64,000 nt of DNA from Actimicrobium sp. CCC2.4 (GTDB taxonomy: Bacteria > Pseudomonadota > Gammaproteobacteria > Burkholderiales > Burkholderiaceae_D), in the NCBI RefSeq assembly GCF_034347385.1, contig NZ_CP133777.1:3472001-3536000 (forward strand), read 5' to 3'. The position numbers and the translations under genes are program-made. The notes below the pieces were generated by a model. The model saw nothing but the letters and a program-made list of their open reading frames with translations. It was not told the origin of the DNA and made no database searches. Positions 34,908 to 44,402 of the stretch are shown here, one piece after another. Position 1 is the stretch's first letter. The number at the start of each line of letters is the position of its first letter.

Positions 34908-36625
34908 GTTGCTGCTCCACGGCTCAGTTCGTGCGGAAAATACCGCACCACACAATCGATAGGATTCGGCGCGGCTTGCCCCAGCCCGCAAATCGAGGCA
35001 TCGCGCATCACCGTCGACAAGTCCGCCAGCAAGGCGATATCCCACTGCGGCTGCTCGATCAGCGCCAATGCCTTGGCCGTACCGACCCGGCATGGCGTGC
35101 ACTGGCCGCACGATTCTTCCTTGAAAAAACGCATCAGGTTACGCGCCGCATTGACCGCCGTATCGTGCTGTGACAGCACCACGATGGCAGCCGATCCAAT
35201 GAAGCAGCCATGCTCCTGCAAGGTATCGAAATCCAGCGGAATCGCATTCATCGACGCCGGCAAAATCCCGCCCGAGGCACCGCCCGGCAGATACGCATAC
35301 AGCTGATGACCCTCCTGCATGCCACCGCAATACTCGTCGATCAGTTCCTGGATCGTGATCCCGGCCGGGGCCAGATGCACGCCCGGCAAGCGGATCCGGC
35401 CCGATACCGAAAACGAACGCAATCCCTTGCGGCCATGGCGACCATGACTGGCGAACCACTCGCCCCCCTCTTCGAGGATGCGCCGCACCCAGTACAGCGT
35501 CTCGAAATTGTGCGCGAGCGTGGGCCGTCCGAACAAGCCCACCTGCGCCACATACGGCGGGCGCAAACGCGGCAGGCCGCGCTTGCCTTCGATCGATTCG
35601 ATCATCGCGGATTCTTCGCCGCAAATGTAGGCACCGGCACCGCGCCGCAAATGGATCGCCGGCATGTTGTCCATCGGTGGATCAGCGCGCAGTTGCGCCA
35701 GCTCGGTTTCCAGCAGCGCGCGGCAGGCATGGTATTCGTCGCGCAAATAAATGTAGATGTCGTCGATACCGACCGCCCAGGCCGCGATCAGCATGCCTTC
35801 CAGGAAGCGATGCGGATCGCGTTCCAGATACGTGCGGTCCTTGAAGGTGCCCGGTTCGCCTTCATCGATATTGATCGCCATCAGGCGTGGTCCGGCTTCA
35901 GCACCGACGATGCGCCATTTGCGGCCAGCCGGAAAACCGGCGCCGCCGAGACCGCGCAAGCCCGAATCCTCCATTGTCTTGAGGACCGATTCCAGCGCGC
36001 GCGTACCGCTGACGCACTCCGCCAGCAAACCGTATCCGCCATAAGTGCGATAAGCCGCGAGGTCGATGTACGGTGCCGGCACGTGCACGACGGTGCCGGC
36101 CTGCACCGCCGCCACCACTTGATCGACATCGGCATGCACCAGCGGCAACTGACCCACCACCACCACCGGTGCCTGCTCGCAACGCCCGACACAGGGCGCC
36201 GGAATTACCCGGATCGTCGTACCCAGCAAGGCCGGCAAACGATCGAGCAAATCACGCGCGCCGGCCATCTCGCAGGACAAGCCATCGCACACCCGCACCG
36301 TCATCGATGGCGCGGCCGCGACCTCACCATCGCTGTCTTCGCGCACCACATCAAAGTGATGATAGAAGGTCGCGACTTCGTAGACGGCGGCTTGCGACAG
36401 GCGCATCTCTTGCGCCAGCGCCGCCAGATGCGGCGTGCCGAGCTGGCCGTAGCGATCATTAATCGCATGCAAATACTCGATCAACAAATCCGCCTGGCGC
36501 GAGGCATTTCCCAGCAGGGCTTGCACCTCGGCCAGTGCGTGTGGCTGGACGCGACGCCCTTTCGGAGCTTCGCGTTTGCGTTGGCGGGTGGCGGCAACGG
36601 CGATCGGAATAACGGAGTGTTTCAC
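34904..36625 (-). CDS. fdsB: Fused formate dehydrogenase gamma-beta subunit (FdsG-FdsB, NuoE-NuoF type)
   Basis: 573 residues from a GTG with GAGG before it. Residues about 25-165 are the NuoE/FdsG thioredoxin-like domain with the [2Fe-2S] ligands Cys113, 118, 145 and 149. Residues about 180-573 are the NuoF/FdsB domain: FMN site GLRGLGGAGFPAGRKW, NAD site region INIDEGEPGTFKDR, and the [4Fe-4S] motif ESCGQCTPCRVGTAK. In Cupriavidus-type operons FdsG and FdsB are separate; here they form one chain. This subunit takes electrons from FdsA to NAD+. It lies between the OFA transporter and fdsA. Confidence 0.94.
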   Translation of the reverse strand: MKHSVIPIAVAATRQRKREAPKGRRVQPHALAEVQALLGNASRQADLLIEYLHAINDRYGQLGTPHLAALAQEMRLSQAAVYEVATFYHHFDVVREDSDGEVAAAPSMTVRVCDGLSCEMAGARDLLDRLPALLGTTIRVIPAPCVGRCEQAPVVVVGQLPLVHADVDQVVAAVQAGTVVHVPAPYIDLAAYRTYGGYGLLAECVSGTRALESVLKTMEDSGLRGLGGAGFPAGRKWRIVGAEAGPRLMAINIDEGEPGTFKDRTYLERDPHRFLEGMLIAAWAVGIDDIYIYLRDEYHACRALLETELAQLRADPPMDNMPAIHLRRGAGAYICGEESAMIESIEGKRGLPRLRPPYVAQVGLFGRPTLAHNFETLYWVRRILEEGGEWFASHGRHGRKGLRSFSVSGRIRLPGVHLAPAGITIQELIDEYCGGMQEGHQLYAYLPGGASGGILPASMNAIPLDFDTLQEHGCFIGSAAIVVLSQHDTAVNAARNLMRFFKEESCGQCTPCRVGTAKALALIEQPQWDIALLADLSTVMRDASICGLGQAAPNPIDCVVRYFPHELSRGAAT

Positions 36626-36652
36626 TACAACCTCGATATGAAGACGATGTGA

Positions 36653-38281
36653 CTACTTGAAAAGAATGGCGGCTTTCTGCAGCGTGATGCCGACCCCGAT
36701 CGCCAGCGGAATCCCGACCGCAGCCCAGGCCAGCGCGACCATCACCGGACTGCTGGCGACGTCGCTGGCCGTGCTGCCGCCGACACTGGTCGCGACCGCA
36801 CGGTCATGCGCCAACCGGCGCTCTTCGGCCAGTTCGGCATCGGTCATGAAATCCTTGTCGGCCACCGGCCGTACCAGCATGTTGCAGATAAATCCCAGCA
36901 CCAGCATGCCCGACAGGATGTACATCGTGATGTCGTAAGCCTGGGCTTTCGGCACGCCATTGGCGATCTGGTATTCGCGGATATAGTTCACCAGCACCGG
37001 CCCGAGCACGCCGGCCGTGGCCCACGCTGTCAGCAAGCGGCCATGAATCGCACCGACCATTTGCGTGCCGAACATGTCGGCCAGATAAGCAGGAATCGTC
37101 GCAAAGCCGCCGCCGTACATCGACAGGATCAGGCAAAACGCCAGCACGAACACGCCCAGCAAACCGGCGTGAGCCGCCGACGGAATCGACGCATACAGCA
37201 CAAAGCCGAGCGCAAAAAAGACGAAGTAGGTCGACTTGCGACCGATGTAATCCGACAGCGACGCCCACACGAACCGGCCACCGATATTGAACAGTGACAG
37301 CAGTCCGGTGAAGCCCGCCGCGATCGCGGCGATTTGGCCTTTCTGTGCGCCGGACAAGTCATTGAAGGGCAGGTCGACGCCAATCAGGCGTCCGCCGAAC
37401 ACTTCCTGCAGCAGCGGCGACGCCATCCCCAGAATGCCGATGCCGGCTGATACATTGAGCGTCAGCACCGCCCACAACAGCCAGAAAGTGCGGGTTTTGC
37501 TGGCCACCGACAAGTGCACGTGGCGGCTGGTGATCATCACATTGCTGGTCTTGGCAACGGCGGCACTCCAGCCGGCCGGCTTCCAGCCCGACGGCGGCAC
37601 GCGATACCCGAAAGCGCCGCACAGCATGAACACCAGGTAGATCGCCGCCAGCGTCAGGAAGGTTTCCCAGACACCGACCGAGACCGGCGTGGCATAAAAT
37701 TTCATCAGCTTGTCGGCCAGTGGCGCACCGATCATCGCGCCGCCGCCGAAACCCATGATCGCCATGCCGGTGGCCATGCCGCGCCGGTCCGGAAACCACT
37801 TGATCAGCGTCGACACCGGCGATATGTACCCGAGGCCAAGGCCGATGCCGCCGATCACGCCGGAGCCCAGCCACATCAGCCAGATCTGGTGGGTGTAAAT
37901 CCCCAGCGCCGAAATAACCAGCCCGCCGCACCAGCACAGGGCCGATACCACCCCCGCCTTGCGCGGACCGGCATGCTCGAGCCAGCCGCCAAAAATCGCT
38001 GCCGACGAGCCAAGAAAAACAAAAAACAGCGTGTACATCCAGCCCAGCAACGAGATTTTCCAGTCGCACGTGGTAGCGAAGAGCTCGGCAAAAAATCCCA
38101 TTTCCTTGGCGCACGCGACCGGATCCTTGATGCCGATTGCCTTCGACAGCGGCAACCAGAACACCGAAAAGCCGTAGGCCATACCGATACACAAATGAAT
38201 CGCCAGTGCCGCCGGCGGCACCAGCCAGCGATTGAAGCCGGCGCCGGCGATGGTTTTTTCCTTGGCCAAAAAATCGAACAT
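36653..38281 (-). CDS. OFA-family MFS transporter (oxalate/formate antiporter type)
   Basis: 542 residues from the ATG at 38281, which has GAGGAG before it; upstream in-frame ATGs at 38308 and 38368 are weaker. About 12-14 hydrophobic segments. OFA features include FNRWLVPPAALAIHLCIGMA at the first helix, GYISPVSTLIKWFPDRRGMA and YVFFALGF-type late helices. Members exchange oxalate and formate or take up monocarboxylates. The position as first gene before fdsGB-fdsA suggests formate or oxalate import feeding the dehydrogenase. The Lys seen in OxlT for substrate binding was not checked. Confidence 0.88.
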   Translation of the reverse strand: MFDFLAKEKTIAGAGFNRWLVPPAALAIHLCIGMAYGFSVFWLPLSKAIGIKDPVACAKEMGFFAELFATTCDWKISLLGWMYTLFFVFLGSSAAIFGGWLEHAGPRKAGVVSALCWCGGLVISALGIYTHQIWLMWLGSGVIGGIGLGLGYISPVSTLIKWFPDRRGMATGMAIMGFGGGAMIGAPLADKLMKFYATPVSVGVWETFLTLAAIYLVFMLCGAFGYRVPPSGWKPAGWSAAVAKTSNVMITSRHVHLSVASKTRTFWLLWAVLTLNVSAGIGILGMASPLLQEVFGGRLIGVDLPFNDLSGAQKGQIAAIAAGFTGLLSLFNIGGRFVWASLSDYIGRKSTYFVFFALGFVLYASIPSAAHAGLLGVFVLAFCLILSMYGGGFATIPAYLADMFGTQMVGAIHGRLLTAWATAGVLGPVLVNYIREYQIANGVPKAQAYDITMYILSGMLVLGFICNMLVRPVADKDFMTDAELAEERRLAHDRAVATSVGGSTASDVASSPVMVALAWAAVGIPLAIGVGITLQKAAILFK

Positions 38282-38374
38282 GTCGGTTGTCTCCTCTATT
38301 GTTTTCATATGCTTGGCAGTGCTTATATTTTGTTGTAGCCTGCGCAAGAGCTCGGCCGAAAATAACACTGAATA

Positions 38375-38388
38375 ATTGATAGATCAAT
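38375..38388. promoter_or_regulatory. Palindrome between OFA/fds operon and divergent regulator
   Basis: ATTGAT-AG-ATCAAT, a perfect dyad 17 bases before the regulator ATG and about 94 before the transporter. The spacer of two rules out a normal FNR box (four). It may be the operator of the divergent regulator. Confidence 0.4.
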
Positions 38389-38405
38389 AGGACGGAATTT
38401 ACCGC

Positions 38406-39479
38406 ATGTTCAAAGTCACCATCCATCCGCACTGGGAAATCGTGCAGGGTGCAAAAAACTCGCTCGACACGACCGCCCTGCTCGCGCTGCTACGCGCCAT
38501 CGAGCAAGGTGGTTCAATTGCGCAAGCCGCCAAAAGTGTCCAGGTGTCGTATCGCCATGCGTGGGGTTTGCTCAAGGATGCCGAAGTCGTGTTCGGGCAG
38601 GCGCTGATGCATACCCAGCGCGGACGCGGCACGGTGCTGTCGCCGCTGGCGCAAAAACTGCTGTGGGCCGACCGGCGCATTGCAGCGAGGCTGTCGCCCA
38701 CGCTGGAAAGTCTGGCATCGGAACTCGAAAGTGAACTCGGCAAACTGGCCAACAACACGACCGGCGCAGTGCGCCTTGATGCCAGCCACGGGTTTGCCGT
38801 GGCCGCATTGCTCAATCAATTGCACGCCATTGAATTGCCCGTCGAACTGCGCTACCGCAACAGCACCGACGCCGTCACCGCGCTGGCCCGCCGCGAATGC
38901 CATCTGGCCGGATTCCATGTCCCGCTGGGTCCGTTTGAACACCGCGCCGCAGCACGCTACCTGCATATCCTGAAAGACAAAGAGCATTGCCTGATCCATC
39001 TGGCAGTACGCCGCCAGGGCTTGTTCGTCAATCCGGACAACCCTTTGCACATCACGGGCCTGGACGATCTGCAGCGTCACGACCTGCGCTTCGTGAACCG
39101 TCAGGCCGGTTCCGGCACGCGGGCGCTACTCGAACTGATGCTGGCCGATAGTGGCATCCCGACCAGCGCGATCAATGGTTTCCAGAACAGCGAATTTACC
39201 CATTCGGCGGTGGCCGCCTACATCGCCAGCGGCATGGCCGACGTCGGCTTCGGCGTGCAGACAGCGGCCGAGCGCTTCGGCCTGACCTTCATCCCGCTGG
39301 TGCGCGAACGGTATTTTTTTGCGATCGAAAAAGCGGCGATGGATTTGCCGCTGATACGGCAGGTGCTGAGCGTGATCCGCTCGGAGGCCTATCGCGCCAG
39401 CGTCAATGCGCTGGCAGGCTACGAGGCAGGCGATACCGGCAAGGTGCTGTCACTCGACGAGGCCTTCGGCCAGCATTAA
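38406..39479 (+). CDS. ModE/LysR-type HTH regulator with periplasmic-binding-like sensor domain
   Basis: 357 residues. Residues about 20-85 are a LysR/ModE-like winged helix (ALLRAIEQGGSIAQAAKSVQ, SYRHAWGLLKDAE). Residues about 115-340 form a PBP-like (PF12727-type) domain, with GAVRLDASHGFAVAALLNQL, VNRQAGSGTRALLELML and SGMADVGFGVQTAAERFGL. Such proteins sense molybdate, oxyanions or small organic acids. It is divergent from the OFA-fdsGB-fdsA genes with a 124-base gap and probably controls them. The ligand could be formate, oxalate or molybdate; the sequence does not settle this. Confidence 0.85.
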   Translation: MFKVTIHPHWEIVQGAKNSLDTTALLALLRAIEQGGSIAQAAKSVQVSYRHAWGLLKDAEVVFGQALMHTQRGRGTVLSPLAQKLLWADRRIAARLSPTLESLASELESELGKLANNTTGAVRLDASHGFAVAALLNQLHAIELPVELRYRNSTDAVTALARRECHLAGFHVPLGPFEHRAAARYLHILKDKEHCLIHLAVRRQGLFVNPDNPLHITGLDDLQRHDLRFVNRQAGSGTRALLELMLADSGIPTSAINGFQNSEFTHSAVAAYIASGMADVGFGVQTAAERFGLTFIPLVRERYFFAIEKAAMDLPLIRQVLSVIRSEAYRASVNALAGYEAGDTGKVLSLDEAFGQH

Positions 39480-39485
39480 ATCCGG

Positions 39486-39878
39486 TCAGAACGCCACCCC
39501 GGCAACGAGCACGATATTGGCAAACGGCGTGCACTCGCCGGTCCGCACGATCGCGCGGGCGCTGCGCGTGTGCTGCTTGAAGTCGGCATGGCTCATCGTC
39601 AGCCGGCCGGGCAATTCCAGCGCGGCGATGGCGCTGGCCATGTCCGGACTGTGCAATGCCAGTTCGCTGGCCAGCACATGCTGCTCGACCTGCATTTCAG
39701 TCAGTATCGCCTGCAGCGTGTCGAGCAGGCCCGGGATGCCGCGCGTCAGCGCAAGGTCGATCAGCGGTACGCCGGGCGGTACCGGAAAACCGACATCGCT
39801 GATGACAATCGCGTCGCCATGCCCCAGCGACGCGATCAATTGCGACAGCGCGATATTGAGCAAGAGCGTTTTTTTCAT
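39486..39878 (-). CDS. rbsD: D-ribose pyranase
   Basis: 130 residues, typical for RbsD. It begins MKKTLLLNIALSQLIASLGHGDAIV-like, with the catalytic His in SLGHGD, and has ISDVGFPVPPGVPLIDLALT. It interconverts beta-pyranose and beta-furanose forms of ribose so that RbsK can act. It is last in the rbs operon; its start overlaps the rbsK stop by 4 bases. Confidence 0.95.
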   Translation of the reverse strand: MKKTLLLNIALSQLIASLGHGDAIVISDVGFPVPPGVPLIDLALTRGIPGLLDTLQAILTEMQVEQHVLASELALHSPDMASAIAALELPGRLTMSHADFKQHTRSARAIVRTGECTPFANIVLVAGVAF

Positions 39879-40825
39879 GATGGCTTTCCGGTGTCAGTCA
39901 AGGCATGGCGATGCGGAATCGAGGTTTGCGCGCCATGCCGCATGACGCTCCAGGCGGCGGCGCGCTGGCCCAGCGCAATCGCCTCGACCACCGGCGCGCC
40001 GGCCGCCAGCGCCGCGACAAAGCCGCCGATGAAGGTGTCACCCGCAGCGGTACTGTCGACGGCCACCACCGGATGCGCGGCAAACACCAGCGTGCCTTCG
40101 ACCAGCGCGGCATGGACACCCTTCGCGCCCAGCGTGACGAGGACGTTGCGACAGCCTTGCGCGTGCAACGCGGCACTCGCGCCCGCAATATCGTCGGGCG
40201 CACAACCGGCCAGCATCGCCGCTTCGATTTCATTCGGGATCAGGTAATCGACCTGCGCCAGCAGCGCTGCCGGCAATGGCGTGGCCGGCGCCGGCGCGGG
40301 ATTGAGGACAACGATCTTGCCCAACTGGTGCGCGAGTCTGATTGCGTACTCGACCGTAGCCAGCGGACTTTCGAGTTGCAGCACGACGACGCTGGCTTGC
40401 GCGATCAGATCGTGTGCTGCATCGATATGCACCGGCGATAGCAAGTCGTTGGCCCCGCCGGCGATGACGATGCTGTTCTGGCCGGCCGCGTCGACCATGA
40501 TGGTGGCGACGCCGGAGGCGATGCCCGGCATCGTGCTGACCCGGCTGACATCGATGCCTTCGGCCACCAGCGCCGCGCGCAGAAGTGCGCCAAAACCATC
40601 GTCGCCGAGGCAGCCGATCATGGCTACCGCCGGCAGGCTACCGGTGCCAAGGCGGGCGCAGGCAACCGCCTGGTTCGCGCCCTTGCCGCCGGGGATGGTG
40701 TGGAAGGCACTGCCACTCAGGGTTTCTCCGGCGGCCGGAATGCGCGGCACGCGCAGTACCAGGTCCATGTTGATACTACCGATGACGACGATCATGAGGG
40801 GTTCCGTTGAGGATAAAAGGGACAT
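39875..40825 (-). CDS. rbsK: Ribokinase
   Basis: About 316 residues from the ATG at 40825, which overlaps the rbsR stop as TGATG, a sign of coupling. An internal ATG at 40795 is the alternative. PfkB-family motifs: VVIGSINMDLVLRV, the glycine pair in TIPGGKGANQAVACARLG, and the C-terminal AAGDTFIGGFVAALAAG with the catalytic Asp. It phosphorylates ribose at O5 with ATP. It lies between rbsR and rbsD. Confidence 0.95.
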   Translation of the reverse strand: MSLLSSTEPLMIVVIGSINMDLVLRVPRIPAAGETLSGSAFHTIPGGKGANQAVACARLGTGSLPAVAMIGCLGDDGFGALLRAALVAEGIDVSRVSTMPGIASGVATIMVDAAGQNSIVIAGGANDLLSPVHIDAAHDLIAQASVVVLQLESPLATVEYAIRLAHQLGKIVVLNPAPAPATPLPAALLAQVDYLIPNEIEAAMLAGCAPDDIAGASAALHAQGCRNVLVTLGAKGVHAALVEGTLVFAAHPVVAVDSTAAGDTFIGGFVAALAAGAPVVEAIALGQRAAAWSVMRHGAQTSIPHRHALTDTGKPS

Positions 40826-41823
40826 CAAGCCAGCAGACTCGACGCGCGCTCATGCAGCACCGGCGTCATCGTGTGCTGCTGCAGCGGCAGGTCGGGATTG
40901 GCGATTCGCGCCAACAGGCATTGCGCGGTCAACTGGCCCAGCGCGCGGGTGTTCTGCGCCACGCTGGTCAGTGCCGGATGAACGAACTGCGCCAGATCGA
41001 TATCATCGAAGCCGACCACGGCCAGTGCCTGCGGCACCGCGATGCCGGCCTCGGCCGCAGCCCGCAACACGCCGATGGCCATCAAATCATTGCAGCAAAA
41101 AATCGCATCGGGGCGCTGCGCCGCCGGCAAGGCGAGCAAGGCCCGCGCCTGCTGGTAGCCGCCCATGCTGGTGAAGTCGGCATGGCGACACAGTGCCGGT
41201 GCCAGTGACAATCCGGCGTCGGCCAGCGTCACGCGCACGCCATCAATGCGCAGGCGCGACAGCGTGATCTCTTGCGGCCCGCCTATGCAGGCAATACGAC
41301 GCCGGCCCTGCGCCAGTAAATGCTGCGCAGCCAGCACGCCACCGGCGACGTTATCGACATCCACCACATCGAACGATTGCCCGCGCGGCGCGCGGTCCAG
41401 CAGCACGACCGGAATTTTTTTGGTGTGCAGCAGTTCGCCATCAGCCGGTGCCAGCGCCGCCATGATCAGGCCATCGCAGCGCTTGCCCAGCAAGACATTG
41501 AGGTAGTTGCGCTGGCGCGCCGCGTCATCGCCGAAATTGCACAGGATGACGCTGTAACCGGCGCGGTAGCAATGGTCCTCGATGCCGCGTGCGACTTCCG
41601 AAAAATACGGATTGGTATTGTTCGGGATGATCAGGCCGATGGTGCCGGTGCGCTGGCTCTTGAGCGAGCGCGCCAGCGCACTTGGCACGTAGTGCAATTG
41701 GGCGATCGCCGCGAGCACGCGCACGCGCGCATCGGCACTCACCGGGCGCGTATCGTTGATCACGTGCGACACCGTCGTGAACGACACGCCGGCTACCTGC
41801 GCAACTTGCTTGATAGTCGCCAT
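40825..41823 (-). CDS. rbsR: LacI-family ribose operon repressor
   Basis: 332 residues. An N-terminal LacI HTH (ATIKQVAQVAGVSFTTVSHV) is followed by the hinge LARSLKSQRTGTIGLIIPNN and a periplasmic-binding-like ligand domain, with FCCNDLMAIGVLRAAAEAG and VVGFDDIDLAQF. It should repress the operon until ribose binds. The start is 1 base after the rbsC stop. The perfect LacI-type palindrome at 45411-45426 is its likely operator. Confidence 0.93.
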   Translation of the reverse strand: MATIKQVAQVAGVSFTTVSHVINDTRPVSADARVRVLAAIAQLHYVPSALARSLKSQRTGTIGLIIPNNTNPYFSEVARGIEDHCYRAGYSVILCNFGDDAARQRNYLNVLLGKRCDGLIMAALAPADGELLHTKKIPVVLLDRAPRGQSFDVVDVDNVAGGVLAAQHLLAQGRRRIACIGGPQEITLSRLRIDGVRVTLADAGLSLAPALCRHADFTSMGGYQQARALLALPAAQRPDAIFCCNDLMAIGVLRAAAEAGIAVPQALAVVGFDDIDLAQFVHPALTSVAQNTRALGQLTAQCLLARIANPDLPLQQHTMTPVLHERASSLLA

Positions 41824-41824
41824 G

Positions 41825-42784
41825 TCAGACCCGCTGACCGTGCCGGCGATAAGTGTCGAGTACCACCGCCGTGACGATCACCAATCCGGTAACGATGCGC
41901 TTGAGCGGTTCGCTCACGCCGATCTGTGCCAATCCCGCTTCCAGCACGACGATGATCAGCACGCCGATGAAGGTGCTGATGACCGAGCCACGCCCGCCCA
42001 TCAGGCTGGTGCCGCCAATGACGACAGCAGCGATCACTTGCAGCTCCAGGCCGACACCGCCATTCGGATCGGCCGCTTCCAGCCGCGAAATCTGGAATAG
42101 CGCACCGACGCCGGCCAGCAATCCCATCAGCGCAAACACCAGCACCTTGGACGGTCGCGGATCGATGCCCGACAGCCGCACCGCTTCTTCGTTGGTGCCG
42201 ATGCCGATCCACACGCGCCCGAGCACGGTGCGGGTCAGCACCAGCTGGCCGGCGATGACGATCAGGATCGCTGCCATGAAGGCCGGCGACATGCCCATGA
42301 ACACCGGTGCGCTGATACCGGCGACGATGCCGCCTATGTATTCGGTGCGCGAATTGGTGACCTCGTAGGCCATGCCGCGCGCGATCTCCAGCATGCCCAG
42401 CGAGACGATGAACGACGGCACCCGCCAGCCCACCGAGATCAGGCCGGTGACCATGCCCAGCGACGCAGCGGCCAGCATCCCCAGCAGGCCGGCGGCATAC
42501 ACCGGCCAGCCCCAGTGCACCATCGCCAGCGACATGATCGAAGCCGCCAGCGCCATCACCGATCCGACCGACAGATCGATGCCGCCTATGATCAGCACGA
42601 AGGTCATGCCGACCGCCATCACCAGCAAGGTCGGCACGTCATTGGCCAGCGTGCGCAGGGTATTGAGCGTAAAAAAATAATCGCTCAGGAACGAGAATAA
42701 AACGCACAGGGCGACCAGCGTACCGAGCAGTCCGGCATAGTTTTTCAGGCCGGCGAAGGTGCGCTGGAGGGAAGTTTGGGGCAT
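41825..42784 (-). CDS. rbsC: Ribose ABC transporter permease
   Basis: 319 residues with about 8-10 hydrophobic segments. Motifs of the RbsC/BPD_transp_2 family include GGIDLSVGSVMALAASIMS, the conserved GTNEEAVRLSGI loop that contacts the ATPase, and VIGGTSLMGGRGSVIST. It forms the membrane channel for ribose uptake with RbsA and RbsB. It lies 22 bases after rbsA. Confidence 0.95.
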   Translation of the reverse strand: MPQTSLQRTFAGLKNYAGLLGTLVALCVLFSFLSDYFFTLNTLRTLANDVPTLLVMAVGMTFVLIIGGIDLSVGSVMALAASIMSLAMVHWGWPVYAAGLLGMLAAASLGMVTGLISVGWRVPSFIVSLGMLEIARGMAYEVTNSRTEYIGGIVAGISAPVFMGMSPAFMAAILIVIAGQLVLTRTVLGRVWIGIGTNEEAVRLSGIDPRPSKVLVFALMGLLAGVGALFQISRLEAADPNGGVGLELQVIAAVVIGGTSLMGGRGSVISTFIGVLIIVVLEAGLAQIGVSEPLKRIVTGLVIVTAVVLDTYRRHGQRV

Positions 42785-42806
42785 GGAATCTCCGGAATTC
42801 GTAGGG

Positions 42807-44357
42807 TCAATTCGCCGCAGTGGCAGGTGTGGTAGAGGTGTTCAGGTAGCCGCTGAACGCCGCAGCCAGCAGCGCATCCTGGCTCCAGGTCGCGCGCTCG
42901 AAGGTCTCGACCACGCGGCCGGCGCTCATCACCAGGATGCGGTCGCACACCAGCATCAGCTCGCGCAGGTCGCTCGAGACAATCGCCAGTCCCTTGCCCT
43001 CGCGCGCCAGCCCGACCAGCAGTTGGTAGATGTCGAACTTGGCACCGATATCGATGCCACGGGTAGGTTCATCGAACAGCATCACCGGACAGTCGCGATA
43101 AAACCAGCGTGCCATCACGACCTTCTGCTGATTGCCGCCGGACAGTTCGGCCACCGGCTGGGCCGCATCGCGCGCCTTGATGCCGAGGCGTTGCATGTAG
43201 TCGGTCGCGACGAGCGCTTCGGCACCGGCATCGAGCCAGCCGGCGCGGCTGACTGCCGGCAAACTGGCCAGCGTGGTGTTGAGCGCGATCGATTGCTGCA
43301 GCAGCAAACCCTGCCCCTTGCGGTCTTCAGTGACCATCGCGATGCCTGCTGCAACGGCGTCTTTCGGCGAGCCGATGCGTGCAGCGACGGTGGCATCACC
43401 GACAAAGACCTCGCCCTGATCGGCCCGGTCGGCACCGAAAATCAGACGCAATAATTCGGTCCGGCCGGAACCGATCAGGCCGGCGATGCCGACGATCTCG
43501 CCGCGATGCACCGTAAATGAGCTTGGTGCGACCACGCCTTGTCGTCCGAGTTCGCGCACCCGCAATACCGGCGCGCCCGGCGTGCGACCGCCGAGATCGA
43601 TATCGGCATCTGCCGCGCGCCCGACCATCAGCTTAACCAGGTCGGCGCTGCTGTGGCCGGCGATTGCATCGTCACAGACCAGCTTGCCGTCGCGCAGTAC
43701 GACGATGCGATCCGCCACCCGCTTGAGTTCTTCCAGCCGGTGCGAAATATAGACCAGCGCCACGCCTTCGGCTTTCAGGCGGGCGATCTGGATGAATAAC
43801 AGTTCGACTTCGCGATGGGTCAGCATCGCAGTCGGTTCATCGAGGATCAGCAGCCGGCAGTCGCCGATCAGGTTGCGGGCGATCTCGATCATTTGCTGGT
43901 GGCCGATGCCGAGTTCGCCGACCAGTGTCCACGGATCGATATCGGTCAGTCCGACCCGCGCCATCTGCACCCGCGCATCCTGTTCGAGCTGACGCCGGTT
44001 GATCCAGCCGAAGCGGCCGGGCAACTGGCGCAGATACAGGTTCTCGGCCACCGACAGCGTCGGGATCAGGTTCAATTCCTGCAGCACCATGCGCATACCG
44101 TGTGCCTCGGCATCCGAACGCGACACCGGCTGATACGGCCGGCCATCTAGCAGCATGCTGCCGGCGCTGGCCGGTTCGAGGCCGCAGATGATCTTCGAGA
44201 CGGTACTTTTACCGGCACCGTTTTCGCCGGTCAGGGCCAGCACCTGGCCGCCATGCAAGGACAGCGAGATCTCCTGCAACACCGTCTGGACATAGGTTTT
44301 GCCGATGCCCGACAGCGTCAGCAGCGGGTCCACATTCGCGTTCAAGTCAGTATCCAT
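42807..44357 (-). CDS. rbsA: Ribose ABC transporter ATP-binding protein (two ATPase domains)
   Basis: 516 residues with two ABC domains in tandem, as in all RbsA proteins. The first has Walker A GENGAGKSTVSK, signature-like ELGIGHQQMIEIAR and Walker B LLILDEPTA. The second has a degenerate Walker A region GLIGSGRTELLR, signature LSGGNQQKVVMARW and VMLFDEPTRGIDIGAK. It powers ribose import. It lies 45 bases after rbsB and 22 before rbsC. Confidence 0.96.
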   Translation of the reverse strand: MDTDLNANVDPLLTLSGIGKTYVQTVLQEISLSLHGGQVLALTGENGAGKSTVSKIICGLEPASAGSMLLDGRPYQPVSRSDAEAHGMRMVLQELNLIPTLSVAENLYLRQLPGRFGWINRRQLEQDARVQMARVGLTDIDPWTLVGELGIGHQQMIEIARNLIGDCRLLILDEPTAMLTHREVELLFIQIARLKAEGVALVYISHRLEELKRVADRIVVLRDGKLVCDDAIAGHSSADLVKLMVGRAADADIDLGGRTPGAPVLRVRELGRQGVVAPSSFTVHRGEIVGIAGLIGSGRTELLRLIFGADRADQGEVFVGDATVAARIGSPKDAVAAGIAMVTEDRKGQGLLLQQSIALNTTLASLPAVSRAGWLDAGAEALVATDYMQRLGIKARDAAQPVAELSGGNQQKVVMARWFYRDCPVMLFDEPTRGIDIGAKFDIYQLLVGLAREGKGLAIVSSDLRELMLVCDRILVMSAGRVVETFERATWSQDALLAAAFSGYLNTSTTPATAAN

Positions 44358-44402
44358 GCACGCTCCCGAAAAATAAGAAAGACCACCGTGACATGGCTAC
44401 CG

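Noticed and set aside
35210-36652. 480-codon open frame antisense to the fused fdsGB gene
   Set aside because: No recognisable domain; the opposite strand encodes a full NuoE-NuoF fusion.
38375-38388. FNR site before the formate dehydrogenase operon
   Set aside because: The halves TTGAT and ATCAA are separated by two bases, not the four FNR needs, so it is reported only as an operator candidate.
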